Below are positions 7,220 through 14,739 of a stretch of 28,241 nt of DNA, piece by piece. The position numbers and the translations under genes were made by a program. Each line of letters opens with the position of its first letter. Within the stretch, counting starts at the first letter, position 1. The notes beneath the pieces are model-generated. The model saw only the letters and a list, made by a program, of their open reading frames with translations, was not told where the DNA came from and made no database searches. The stretch spans positions 1 to 28,241 of the forward strand of contig CAPQCU010000021.1 of NCBI GenBank assembly GCA_948684385.1. Direction: 5' to 3'. The DNA comes from an uncultured bacterium (GTDB lineage: Bacteria > Cyanobacteriota > Vampirovibrionia > Gastranaerophilales > Gastranaerophilaceae).

Positions 7220-8977
7220 ATGAATATAGCCGAATATTTAGTTAAGAGAATTGAAGAACTTGGAGTTAACGATTTTTTCGGACTTCCGGGTGATTACAAT
7301 TTTAATTTGTTATACGCAGTTGAAAACAATCCTGAGACAAGATGGGTCGGATGTACTAACGAGCTTAATGCCGGATATGCAGCAGACGGTTATGCAAGAA
7401 TGCGCGGTTTTGGTGCAATTATTACTACTTACGGGGTTGGAGAACTTTCTGCTATTAACGCTGTTGCAGGCGCTTATGCTGAAAATGTTCCTCTTGTTAG
7501 TATTGTTGGTGTTCCTGCTACAAAAACCATAGAAAATAAAACCTGCGTCCATCATAATTTTCAGGATGTGAATTATAAAGCTTGTTTCGAAGCACATAAA
7601 ACCGTTACTGCAGCTCAGGCTTTTCTAACAAGAGATAATGCTAAAATTGAAATCGACAGAGTTTTGCGGACTCTTGTAAAAGAAAGAAAACCGGTTTATA
7701 TTGCTATTCCGATGGATATTGCGAAGATGGAAATTTCTGACACACAGCCGAATTATGACTGGACGAGTGATGAAGAAATTTTGCGTCAGGTAACTGCAAA
7801 AATCGCTGCTAAGATTAATAACTCTCAAAACCCTGTTATTCTCGGCGATTTGCTTGTAAAACGTTTCGATTCAAGAGTTGAGTACAAAGAATTTGTTGAA
7901 AAAACAAGAATTCCTGTGACTAACTTTTTGATGGGCACAAACCTTGTTGATATGGATTATGATTTGTATTTAGGCGGATATTATGCACATTACAAAAATC
8001 CGGAAGCAGAACGCAGAGTTAATGAAACTGACTGCCTGATTGCAGTTGGCACGGTTTATACTGATTTAAATTCCTTTGGATTTAACATTCCATATCAGAT
8101 AAAAGAACATATTGCAATTTATGGAACTTATACTTATGTAGAAGGTGTTCTTTATAATAATGTTAAGATGAAAGATGTCCTTGAAGGCGTTACGAAGCTT
8201 GTTGACTCAAAAGATATGAAGATAGATAAGCCGCAAATCGGCTATGAACAGGTCGCTTCAAATTCTGAGGCTTTGACTTCAAACTATATTTACCCCCGCC
8301 TGCAGGAGTTTGTAAAAGATAATGATATTATTGTAGCTGAAACAGGTATCGTACCTCACGGTATTGCTCCAATGAAATTCCCTGCAAATGCTGAACTTCA
8401 GACTCAGACTCTGTGGGGTTCAATCGGCTGGGCAACTCCTGCAACACTCGGTGTTTGCCTTGCAAAACCTAACTCAAGAGTTATTCTTGTAACCGGAGAA
8501 GGCTCGCACCAGCTTACTGCAATGGAAATCGGAAATATGCTCCGACGCGGAGTTAAGCCGGTTGTGATTGTGCTGAATAACAATGGCTATACAATTGAGC
8601 GAGTTCTCTCAGAAACTCCGGAAGATTGTTTCAATGATATTATGCAGATGAGTTATTCTAAATTCGCGCGTGTTTTTGAAGGTGATGTCTGGTCTACAAA
8701 AGTTACCACAGCTGATGATTTAGACAAAGCTTTAAAAGTAACTCAAATTATGAATAAAATGTGCTATATAGAAGTTTGTACGGAATCAATGGATATGCCA
8801 GAGCTTACAAAAGAGTTGTGTACGGCTCTAAGGGGTAAATGTGGGGGTAAATGTGAGGGGGGTAAAAATGTCCCGGCACAAGAGTCAGAGGGTCCGGATA
8901 TTGAATTGGTGGCAGAAAATTCCGGTTTTGAGTTTGAAACTATTGTGCATAAGTCTGTTAAAATGGAGGAAGATTAA
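7220..8977 (+). CDS. Thiamine diphosphate-dependent 2-keto acid decarboxylase (pyruvate/indolepyruvate type)
   Basis: The protein has the three-domain layout of pyruvate and indole-3-pyruvate decarboxylases. FGLPGDYNFNLL and NELNAGYAADGYAR carry the cofactor-activating Glu; C-V-H-H carries the active-site His pair; GEGSHQLTAMEIGNML ... NNNGYTIE is the thiamine diphosphate/Mg2+ motif. Such enzymes release CO2 from pyruvate, indolepyruvate or branched keto acids to give aldehydes; the substrate cannot be chosen from sequence. Glu427 replaces the usual Asp of G-D-G. The core is normally about 540-560 residues; here residues 538-585 form an extra tail starting RGKCGGKCEGGKN, encoded by three G-tract repeats. 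The stop overlaps the gmk start as TAATG. Confidence 0.88.
   Translation: MNIAEYLVKRIEELGVNDFFGLPGDYNFNLLYAVENNPETRWVGCTNELNAGYAADGYARMRGFGAIITTYGVGELSAINAVAGAYAENVPLVSIVGVPATKTIENKTCVHHNFQDVNYKACFEAHKTVTAAQAFLTRDNAKIEIDRVLRTLVKERKPVYIAIPMDIAKMEISDTQPNYDWTSDEEILRQVTAKIAAKINNSQNPVILGDLLVKRFDSRVEYKEFVEKTRIPVTNFLMGTNLVDMDYDLYLGGYYAHYKNPEAERRVNETDCLIAVGTVYTDLNSFGFNIPYQIKEHIAIYGTYTYVEGVLYNNVKMKDVLEGVTKLVDSKDMKIDKPQIGYEQVASNSEALTSNYIYPRLQEFVKDNDIIVAETGIVPHGIAPMKFPANAELQTQTLWGSIGWATPATLGVCLAKPNSRVILVTGEGSHQLTAMEIGNMLRRGVKPVVIVLNNNGYTIERVLSETPEDCFNDIMQMSYSKFARVFEGDVWSTKVTTADDLDKALKVTQIMNKMCYIEVCTESMDMPELTKELCTALRGKCGGKCEGGKNVPAQESEGPDIELVAENSGFEFETIVHKSVKMEED
8832..8871 (+). repeat. G-tract repeat locus A, inside the decarboxylase gene
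   Basis: Three imperfect tandem units: GGGGTAAATGT, GGGGGTAAATGTGA and GGGGGGTAAAAATGT, with G tracts of 4, 5 and 6. In the gene's frame they encode G-K-C-G-G-K-C-E-G-G-K-N; in another frame each unit gives an immediate GGG-TAA stop. Similar units occur at 9552, 12305 and 17605. Confidence 0.75.
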
Positions 8978-9525
8978 TGAAAAAATTGTTTGTAATTTCA
9001 GGTTCCTCAGGTGTCGGCAAAGGCACTGTAATCAAAGAATTTTTAAACAGACATCCTGAGTTTAAGCTTTCAATTTCATGCACAACAAGAGGAATGCGCG
9101 AAGGTGAAATCCACGGAAAAAATTATTTTTTTCTCTCAGTAGATGAGTTTAAAAACTGTGCTGAAAACGGCGAGTTTTTGGAATGGGCAGAGTTTTCCGG
9201 TAATTTTTACGGTACAAAGAAAAGTTTTGTAGAAGAATGCCTTGAAAAAGGTGAAAACCTTATTCTTGAAATTGATACAAAAGGTGCTTTGAATGTAAAA
9301 AAAATAATGCCGGAAGCTGTTTTGATTTTTATTGCTCCGCCTTCTCTTGAAGAGCTGGAAGCAAGACTTCGAGGCAGACATACCGAGACAGAAGAAGCTA
9401 TTCAAAAACGCCTTGCTTCAATCAAGCTTGAGATTGAGAACTCTAAGCAATTTGATTATGTGATTGTGAACGACACGGTTGAAAATGCGGTTAGCAAATT
9501 GGAAGGTCTAATAGAAGGGGTTTGA
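8977..9525 (+). CDS. gmk: Guanylate kinase
   Basis: The 182-residue product is a normal-length guanylate kinase, transferring phosphate from ATP to GMP in the cytosol. The P-loop is GSSGVGKGT (residues 9-17). SISCTTRGMREGEIHGKNYFFLS holds the GMP-binding Arg and Tyr residues, EWAEFSGNFYGT follows, EIDTKGALNVKK contains the acidic Walker B region, and R-L-R-G-R-H-T-E-T-E-E-A-I-Q-K-R-L is the lid. It overlaps the decarboxylase stop by one base; AGGAAGA just upstream serves as its ribosome binding site inside the previous gene. The pairing with a decarboxylase is unlikely to be functional, but the overlap means gmk expression may depend on how ribosomes finish the decarboxylase tail. Confidence 0.95.
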   Translation: MKKLFVISGSSGVGKGTVIKEFLNRHPEFKLSISCTTRGMREGEIHGKNYFFLSVDEFKNCAENGEFLEWAEFSGNFYGTKKSFVEECLEKGENLILEIDTKGALNVKKIMPEAVLIFIAPPSLEELEARLRGRHTETEEAIQKRLASIKLEIENSKQFDYVIVNDTVENAVSKLEGLIEGV

Positions 9526-9551
9526 CGTTAATAGCACAAAGAAAAGCCGGA

Positions 9552-9570
9552 GGGGGGGTAAATGTATTTG
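9552..9570 (+). repeat. G-tract repeat locus B
   Basis: Seven G followed by TAAATGTATTTG, resembling the units at 17606-17637. It sits between two exact 14-nt direct copies of AAAAGCCGGAGGGG (9542-9555 and 9594-9607) 52 nt apart, so the repeat and its flank look like a duplicated or inserted segment in the gmk 3' flank. Confidence 0.6.
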
Positions 9571-9597
9571 AACTTGATGTTAATCCTCCAATAAAAA

Positions 9598-9620
9598 GCC
9601 GGAGGGGAGACCCGACCGGC
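9598..9620 (-). terminator. Terminator of the 763-residue protein gene
   Basis: Read leftward, GCCGG ... GGG-TCT-CCC ... CCGGC folds as a two-part stem with a 3-nt loop and is followed by TTTTTATT. It lies 31-53 nt beyond the stop codon of the - strand gene. On the + strand the flank is less T-rich, so it probably serves the - gene mainly. Confidence 0.65.
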
Positions 9621-9650
9621 AAAATTTCTTTCATACCAAAATCTTACATC

Positions 9651-11942
9651 TTATGTATTAATATCTAATAAATCAAGGATATAATGATCCAATTCTCTAA
9701 TTGTGCTTTCAGAATGTTTATTAACATCTTCAGCTGTTATACCATTACCGTCATTGTACTTATCTTTTAATTTTGTGTAAGCATCTCGTTTTTGAAGCTC
9801 AGGATATTTTTCACAATAATCAAGAACAGCTTTGATGATATGATTAATCAAATCTTTTCTTCCCTGTCTCATTGTGTGTCCGCCGCCTAAGAAACCTGTT
9901 GACTTCCATTCTTCTGCGATTTGTTCTAAAATGCAGTCAGCCATATGGATACCGCTTCTTTTACTTTCGTATCCTGCGATAACATTTCGTACAGTGTCTG
10001 CAGTGATTGCTTCAATTATCTCCTTAGCTTTAGTCCATTCTGTATCATTTGTGCTGCCGCTAAGCTTGCTATAAACTGTTTGACCGTCTGTATAAGTCTG
10101 TGCACTTTCATTGATGACAGGAGGCTTTGCAGCTACAGGTTCATCGTCTCCATCATCTTCATTAGCAGGAGGTGTAACTTCTTCTGTTTCATCTTCTGCT
10201 AAGATTGCGGAGTCTGTAATTTCAGTGAAATCGCTGTCTTTTAAGTCTTTTGCAGCTTTGTTTTCATTACCTATTTTTACGCTGCCGCCAGCTTGTACGA
10301 TACCATTAATCTGCATAAGCTTGTTATTTCTTATTACAAAATACTGGTAGTTGCCATCAAGCTTTTTACCTTTGCTCCTGTAAACTGTTGTTCCGTCAGA
10401 AAGTTTTGTGCTGCAAGCTTGAATTTTAGAAGCTGATAAAGAGTTGATTCTCTTAAGAGTTTCATTATAATCACGAGCATCTTCGGCGGTTACTTCTTTT
10501 GTTTTAACATCTTTAAGTTCTTTTTCACTGCCGTCAACCATTGTGCACTTACCGTTTTCGTCAATGTTTCTAACGTTTGTAAGTTCTACAAGCTTATCGC
10601 CTTTAATCATATAGAAGCGTGGAGTTTCATCGGCAGAAGTTGTTTTTGTTTTGAAAACTCCTTCTTTGTTTGTTTTTTCAAGGTGATTTTTTGTTACTAA
10701 ATCTTCAAGCTGTTCTTCAACAGTTTCACCTGTTATATCTTCAGGAATATCGTCAACTTCTTCTTTTTCTACGTGGTCATAAGCAGGTATTGTGATACCT
10801 TCAGCTTTTAAATCTTCTATTGTAGATTTAACAACTAAATCGTCTGTTACAAAATCAACGTCTGTAGAAGAAATATTGTTTAAGAAGTTATATTTTGTCT
10901 GGATTTCGTTTCTTGTTTTTTCAGCTTCCATTAATCTCAACATTGCATAGAGAGTGTCAAATTTTTCAGCAAGTTTATTCAAATTAGCTTTAGTGAAGCC
11001 TTTGTCTTTGTTTACATCAACTAAAGCTTTTGATACAGCTTCTTTTGCAGCATCAAGTTTTGGATATTCTCCGCTCAAGTCTTCAGCTTTGTTGATTAAA
11101 GACATTGCTAAGTTTGTAACACCCTGCTTTTGTAATTTTTGTTCGTCCTCAGCCTGCGGGATATTATTAGCAACTAAACGAATGATGCCTCTTGTTTCAT
11201 TGCTATTGTTTTTATCGTTCCAAGTGCTGATTATTCTTAGAATTTCAGGATTTGTTTCGCTCTTGGAGATTACAACAAGCTGGTCGCCTTTACCTGATTG
11301 GATGTCACTTTTAAGTCCGTTTAAATCTTTTGAAAGCGCTGTGTTTTCGCTTTTAAAGCTATATCCTGCATTTATAAGTGCATTTTTGTATTCAGGCAAA
11401 TCAAGAAGAGCTTTTTCTAACTTAGTTTTGTTAAGTTTTTTGTAAGCATCTTTTAAAGCCTGTAATTTTTCATCAGCAGTTCCTGATTTGTTAAGAGCTT
11501 CTTGAATTACACCATTTGCAGTTGTGTCATTAGGATTATTTTCTTTGTATTTATTCAAAACAGCTTTCAGGGCATCATATTCAGGGCTGACAGTTGAGCC
11601 GCCATTATTTCCGTTATTGTTGTTCCAAGGCATAGTCCAGTTATTCCAAGGCATGTTATTGAACCAGTTTCCGCCATTATTCATACCATTCATCCAGCTT
11701 CCGTTCTGGAAAGATTGCATTGTCTGCTGGATAGCGAGCATAGGGTTTAAAAGATTATTACCCCAGAGACCGAACTCAGGATAAGTAAATCCGATTGACG
11801 GGTCAAAATTCGGTGTCATATACATTATTGAGTCAGCTTTCATTTTTTCACCCATCTGGTTCCAGAAAATATTGATGGAATCGCTTGGAGAGCTGTTAGC
11901 TAACTCGTAATTTAATCTTGAATAATGAAATGGGAATGACAT
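9651..11942 (-). CDS. Large protein of unknown function with Asn/Trp-rich N-terminus
   Basis: No known enzyme domain is recognisable in this 763-residue protein. No signal peptide or membrane segment is seen, so it is probably cytosolic unless exported another way. Residues 81-116 are low-complexity Asn/Gly/Trp/Met (NGMNNGGNWFNNMPW). Residues 118-345 look helical. Two similar, probably beta-rich modules follow, about 429-487 and 520-580, sharing a (R/Y)-(F/Y)-x-x-I-(K/R)-x-x-K-L core and a C-terminal K-x-L-K-D. An acidic/Pro linker lies at 584-610 and a helical C-terminal domain at 635-763. GAGGA precedes the ATG by about 10 nt. It is transcribed divergently from an RHH regulator. From memory, similar proteins recur in Gastranaerophilales; the role is unknown. 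Confidence 0.75.
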   Translation of the reverse strand: MSFPFHYSRLNYELANSSPSDSINIFWNQMGEKMKADSIMYMTPNFDPSIGFTYPEFGLWGNNLLNPMLAIQQTMQSFQNGSWMNGMNNGGNWFNNMPWNNWTMPWNNNNGNNGGSTVSPEYDALKAVLNKYKENNPNDTTANGVIQEALNKSGTADEKLQALKDAYKKLNKTKLEKALLDLPEYKNALINAGYSFKSENTALSKDLNGLKSDIQSGKGDQLVVISKSETNPEILRIISTWNDKNNSNETRGIIRLVANNIPQAEDEQKLQKQGVTNLAMSLINKAEDLSGEYPKLDAAKEAVSKALVDVNKDKGFTKANLNKLAEKFDTLYAMLRLMEAEKTRNEIQTKYNFLNNISSTDVDFVTDDLVVKSTIEDLKAEGITIPAYDHVEKEEVDDIPEDITGETVEEQLEDLVTKNHLEKTNKEGVFKTKTTSADETPRFYMIKGDKLVELTNVRNIDENGKCTMVDGSEKELKDVKTKEVTAEDARDYNETLKRINSLSASKIQACSTKLSDGTTVYRSKGKKLDGNYQYFVIRNNKLMQINGIVQAGGSVKIGNENKAAKDLKDSDFTEITDSAILAEDETEEVTPPANEDDGDDEPVAAKPPVINESAQTYTDGQTVYSKLSGSTNDTEWTKAKEIIEAITADTVRNVIAGYESKRSGIHMADCILEQIAEEWKSTGFLGGGHTMRQGRKDLINHIIKAVLDYCEKYPELQKRDAYTKLKDKYNDGNGITAEDVNKHSESTIRELDHYILDLLDINT

Positions 11943-12005
11943 ATAATTATCCTCAGTTTTATACTCTTATATATATAAAGTGCATCTTTTCCGAAAAATT
12001 GACTT

Positions 12006-12044
12006 TTTGTAACGATTTGTAACGATATAAGAAGTTTTGTAATA
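12006..12044 (+). promoter_or_regulatory. Candidate operator: tandem TTTGTAACGA 10-mers
   Basis: TTTGTAACGA occurs twice with no gap (12006-12015, 12016-12025), and a degenerate TTTGTAATA starts at 12036, in the same 10-bp register. The array lies in the divergent interval between the 763-residue protein gene and the RHH regulator. RHH dimers often bind arrays of short direct repeats cooperatively, so autoregulation is plausible but not shown. Confidence 0.5.
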
Positions 12045-12060
12045 TAAAACAGATATACTA

Positions 12061-12088
12061 TTGTGATAAATTATTTGCATGATATAAT
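12061..12088 (+). promoter_or_regulatory. Promoter of the RHH gene
   Basis: TTGTGA (12061-12066), 16 bp, perfect TATAAT (12083-12088) with an extended TGA directly before it. The predicted start near 12095 gives a leader of about 22 nt containing GGAGGG before the ATG at 12117. Confidence 0.65.
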
Positions 12089-12116
12089 AAGCTTAGTGTA
12101 TCGATATGGAGGGAAT

Positions 12117-12305
12117 ATGGCAAGAGTATTAATTTCAATGTCAAACGACTTTTTGAGCAAAGTAGACAACATCGCCAATTCTGAGCAAAGAACGAGAAGT
12201 GAGCTTATAAGAGAAGCGCTTCGTGTTTACATTAAACGCAATAAGATTTCTAATAATCTTAAAGCTGAAGAAAATGCAACTATCTTAACAGAATTACTGG
12301 GCTAG
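12117..12305 (+). CDS. Ribbon-helix-helix (CopG/Arc-type) DNA-binding protein
   Basis: I choose the ATG at 12117, after GGAGGGAAT; the longer frame from 12063 would start upstream of the -10 box. The 62-residue product has the RHH pattern: a beta strand ARVLISMSNDFLSKVDNIA, then SEQRTRSELIREALRVYIKRN with the R-S-E-L-I-R-E-A helix-turn-helix core, and a short polar tail. Such dimers bind operators through paired beta strands and are used as autoregulators, antitoxins or plasmid copy regulators. No toxin gene follows, so a stand-alone regulator of itself and of the divergent 763-residue protein is the simplest reading. The TAG stop is the first part of a G-tract repeat. Confidence 0.85.
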   Translation: MARVLISMSNDFLSKVDNIANSEQRTRSELIREALRVYIKRNKISNNLKAEENATILTELLG

Positions 12306-12351
12306 GGGTAAATGGGGGTAAATATATCGGTCTGGATTTGAGACTACAAGC
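12303..12351 (+). repeat. G-tract repeat locus C
   Basis: TAG stop, then GGGGTAAAT and GGGGGTAAATATAT, a 14-nt spacer, and GACTACAAGC (12342-12351). The last 38 nt match locus D in 31 positions by eye with the same 14-nt spacing. The following bases to 12390 contain TGAGACT ... AGTCTCA, a 7-bp inverted repeat enclosing CCGG ... CCGG. Confidence 0.7.
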
Positions 12352-12615
12352 CGGGAAAATTTGGAAATAGTGCCGGATGAAAGAGTCTCAACTATCACAA
12401 AATAAAAACGGACTTATTTTTTAAGTCCGTGTAAGTTTTCTCTAATAATTTTGGGAGGAGATTTGGGGATAGTTGATACATGGCATGCTACTATAAATTT
12501 CAAAATCATGGTATCTCATGAAGAAAAAGTTTTACAAATGTTTACAAAAGATGGTTTATTGCCATTGCCTCGTGTACTTATTTATTTTCAGAAACAATTA
12601 TAGTAATATATTATT
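12306..12615 (+). other. Gene-poor interval: repeat tail, hairpin, possible ORF relics
   Basis: After the repeat, one frame reads 12331-12405 as SGFETTSRENLEIVPDER ... STITK and stop. After the hairpin at 12408-12430 the same frame is open to a TAG at 12601-12603; with an ATG at 12508 it would give 31 residues (MVSHEEKVLQMFTKDGLLPL ... QKQL). A purine-rich GGGAGGAG lies at 12453-12460. No family is recognised. These are more likely remnants of a decayed gene or chance frames than working genes. Confidence 0.4.
12408..12430 (+). terminator. Intrinsic terminator after the RHH gene
   Basis: ACGGACTTA (12408-12416), loop TTTTT, TAAGTCCGT (12422-12430): a perfect 9-bp stem. The + flank GTAAGTTTTCT has a weak T run, while the opposite strand is followed by TTTTTATTT. 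No - strand gene ends here, so it most likely closes the RHH transcript. Confidence 0.6.
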
Positions 12616-14739
12616 ATGAAGAAAAAATTATTAGGGACAGTTTGTTTTTTAGCGGTGAGCACTTTGTTGTGCCAAAATGTTTATGCGGCTCCTGCCGGAG
12701 CGTTTGTACAGCATTATGAAGCTGCGCAGAATTTTTTAATGCAGAACCAGTATTCTTCTGCCATTGTCGAATTTAGAAAAGCAATGAAGATTAATTATCT
12801 TGATAATTCAGCAAGAATAGGACTTGTAAATGCTTATCTTGCAAGAGCAACTTATTATGCTAATCAGGATAAAAATTACGAAAAAGCTGCAAACGATTTT
12901 AGAAGTGCGATTTTTTACTTAAAAATATACCCGAATAAAGAACAGTCGGTTCAGAACTCTGCCGGCATGATAGCTTCAGCAAATGATAATCTAAACCAGT
13001 GCTTAAGAGTTATAAGCTTTGATACTACTGCAGGTTCCAGGTATAAAAAAGCAGAAGAGCTTAGAGCAATAGGAAACTTCTCCGCGGCAGCTTATGAGTT
13101 TTCAAGAGCTGCTCAGAGTGAAAAACTCGCAGGTGATTCTAATATCCAGATTGCTGATTTATTAAAACTTTTAGGAAACGAGCCTCGCTCTGTGGATTAT
13201 TTCAAAACAGCGCTTGATTTAAAGCCGAATGACGGTGTTTTGAGGATGAAATACGCGAGAACTCTTGACAAGTTAGGACGCTACGATGAGGCTGTAAGCC
13301 AGTATAACGAAGCGCTTGCCAATTCTAAGGGTGATATGGAAGTTTTATACGCTCTGGAGAGAATTTATTTGAAGAAACTTGCTGAGACTCCAAGCGATGC
13401 TGAGTTAAACGCTAATATAGGGGCTATAAAACAGGCACAAGGTGATTTTGATACAGCTTTGAGTTATTACGGCAAAGCTGAACAGCTCAATCCTTCTAAT
13501 GTTACGACAAGGTTGAATGTCGGAACATTGTTCCAGCAGAAAAAGCAGTATCAAAAGGCAATTCAGTCCTATGATTCTGTCTTAACTCTTTATCCGAACA
13601 ACACTCAGGCATTGTTATATAAAGCTCAGGCTTATAAAGAAATGGGCGATGCTAAAACAGCAATGGGACTATATAAAAAAGTTCTTGCTCTCGACCCTGC
13701 AAATGCTGCTGCAAAAGATGAAATCGGCTCTGTTATGCGAGACTCAATGAGTCCTTCCGAATATATTGCGTATTTGACTCAAAACGGCAACTCTGAAGAA
13801 CTTTACGACTATGCTTACAAGATGCATAAAGAAAACAAGATTGACGAAGCGATAACAGCTTATAAAGCATCGATTAATAAGAATTCTTCCAAAGTGGATG
13901 CTTATGTTAACCTTGCTATTTGCTATGCTGCGAGGGATGATTATGCTAATGCTGTAGGTATTTTGAATACCGCAAAAACAAAATTCCCTGCAAATAATCT
14001 TGTTTTGAAAACTTTGCAGGATGTTCAAAATGATTCTGTTTCAACAAAACTTGCAGCTGCTTCTTCGAGCTATGAAAACAAAGATTATAAAAAGGCTATT
14101 CAGCAGTATCTGGCAATAAAACCAGCGACAGAAGACTCGCTTCTTGGTGTGGCTGCTTCTTATCAGGCTCTGGGAGATTTTAACAGCGCAATTGAATATT
14201 ACAAAAATGCTGAAAAAATTAATCCGAAGAATGCTGAAATTCCTTACTGTATCGGATATTTGTATTCCGAACAGCAGAACTGGGGACTTGCAGAAACTTA
14301 TTTGAAAAAAGCTGTTCAGCTAAATCCTCAGTCAGAAGCGAAAGAGCTCCTTGCTTATGTTTCTCAAAACGGTTCGGTTTCTATTTTGAATGAAGGAATT
14401 GATTTGTTTGAGAAAAATAATTTTGAGCTTGCAATGGCAAAGTTTAATGAAGTTTTAAAGAAAGAAACAACAAACGCTTATGCTTATTATTACAGGGCTT
14501 TGATTTATGATGAGCAGAAGCAGCCAAAACTTGCGATTAATGATTATTTGAATGTGTTAAAGTATTCAAACGAGTTTCCGATTGCAAATTACATGCTTGC
14601 TGTAGATTATGACGGACTTTCTAATTACAAAGATGCGCTTAAGTATTATCAGCAGTTTGTTTCAAGCTATACAACAGATGATGAATATTTGCAGTACGCA
14701 AAATCCAGAATTGAGGAATTGAAAAACAATGCCGGTTAA
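12616..14739 (+). CDS. Secreted tetratricopeptide repeat protein
   Basis: The 707-residue product has a Sec signal peptide, MKKKLLGTVCFLAVSTLLCQ then NVYA|A, with predicted cleavage after residue 24. The mature protein is almost entirely TPR units in at least two blocks, separated near residue 370 by DSMSPSEYIAYLTQNG. Repeats show the A-x-x-x-Y-x-x-A-L/I ... P signature, for example FDTALSYYGKAEQLNPSN and YQKAIQSYDSVLTLYPNN. TPR arrays bind other proteins; in the periplasm they often serve envelope or pilus assembly, but no partner is shown here. There is no good Shine-Dalgarno before the ATG. Its end overlaps the dus gene by 11 nt, so the two are co-transcribed. Confidence 0.88.
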   Translation: MKKKLLGTVCFLAVSTLLCQNVYAAPAGAFVQHYEAAQNFLMQNQYSSAIVEFRKAMKINYLDNSARIGLVNAYLARATYYANQDKNYEKAANDFRSAIFYLKIYPNKEQSVQNSAGMIASANDNLNQCLRVISFDTTAGSRYKKAEELRAIGNFSAAAYEFSRAAQSEKLAGDSNIQIADLLKLLGNEPRSVDYFKTALDLKPNDGVLRMKYARTLDKLGRYDEAVSQYNEALANSKGDMEVLYALERIYLKKLAETPSDAELNANIGAIKQAQGDFDTALSYYGKAEQLNPSNVTTRLNVGTLFQQKKQYQKAIQSYDSVLTLYPNNTQALLYKAQAYKEMGDAKTAMGLYKKVLALDPANAAAKDEIGSVMRDSMSPSEYIAYLTQNGNSEELYDYAYKMHKENKIDEAITAYKASINKNSSKVDAYVNLAICYAARDDYANAVGILNTAKTKFPANNLVLKTLQDVQNDSVSTKLAAASSSYENKDYKKAIQQYLAIKPATEDSLLGVAASYQALGDFNSAIEYYKNAEKINPKNAEIPYCIGYLYSEQQNWGLAETYLKKAVQLNPQSEAKELLAYVSQNGSVSILNEGIDLFEKNNFELAMAKFNEVLKKETTNAYAYYYRALIYDEQKQPKLAINDYLNVLKYSNEFPIANYMLAVDYDGLSNYKDALKYYQQFVSSYTTDDEYLQYAKSRIEELKNNAG

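Noticed and set aside
8285..8297. TATATTTACCCCC, the exact reverse complement of GGGGGTAAATATA of the G-tract repeat family
   Set aside because: It lies in a well-conserved part of the decarboxylase (NYIYPRLQEF), fits the family alignment without any insertion, and has no tandem copies or partner motif.
12063..12116. Upstream start for the RHH gene (80-residue form)
   Set aside because: It would begin upstream of the -10 box of the predicted promoter, and the ATG at 12117 has a strong Shine-Dalgarno and fits the RHH fold.
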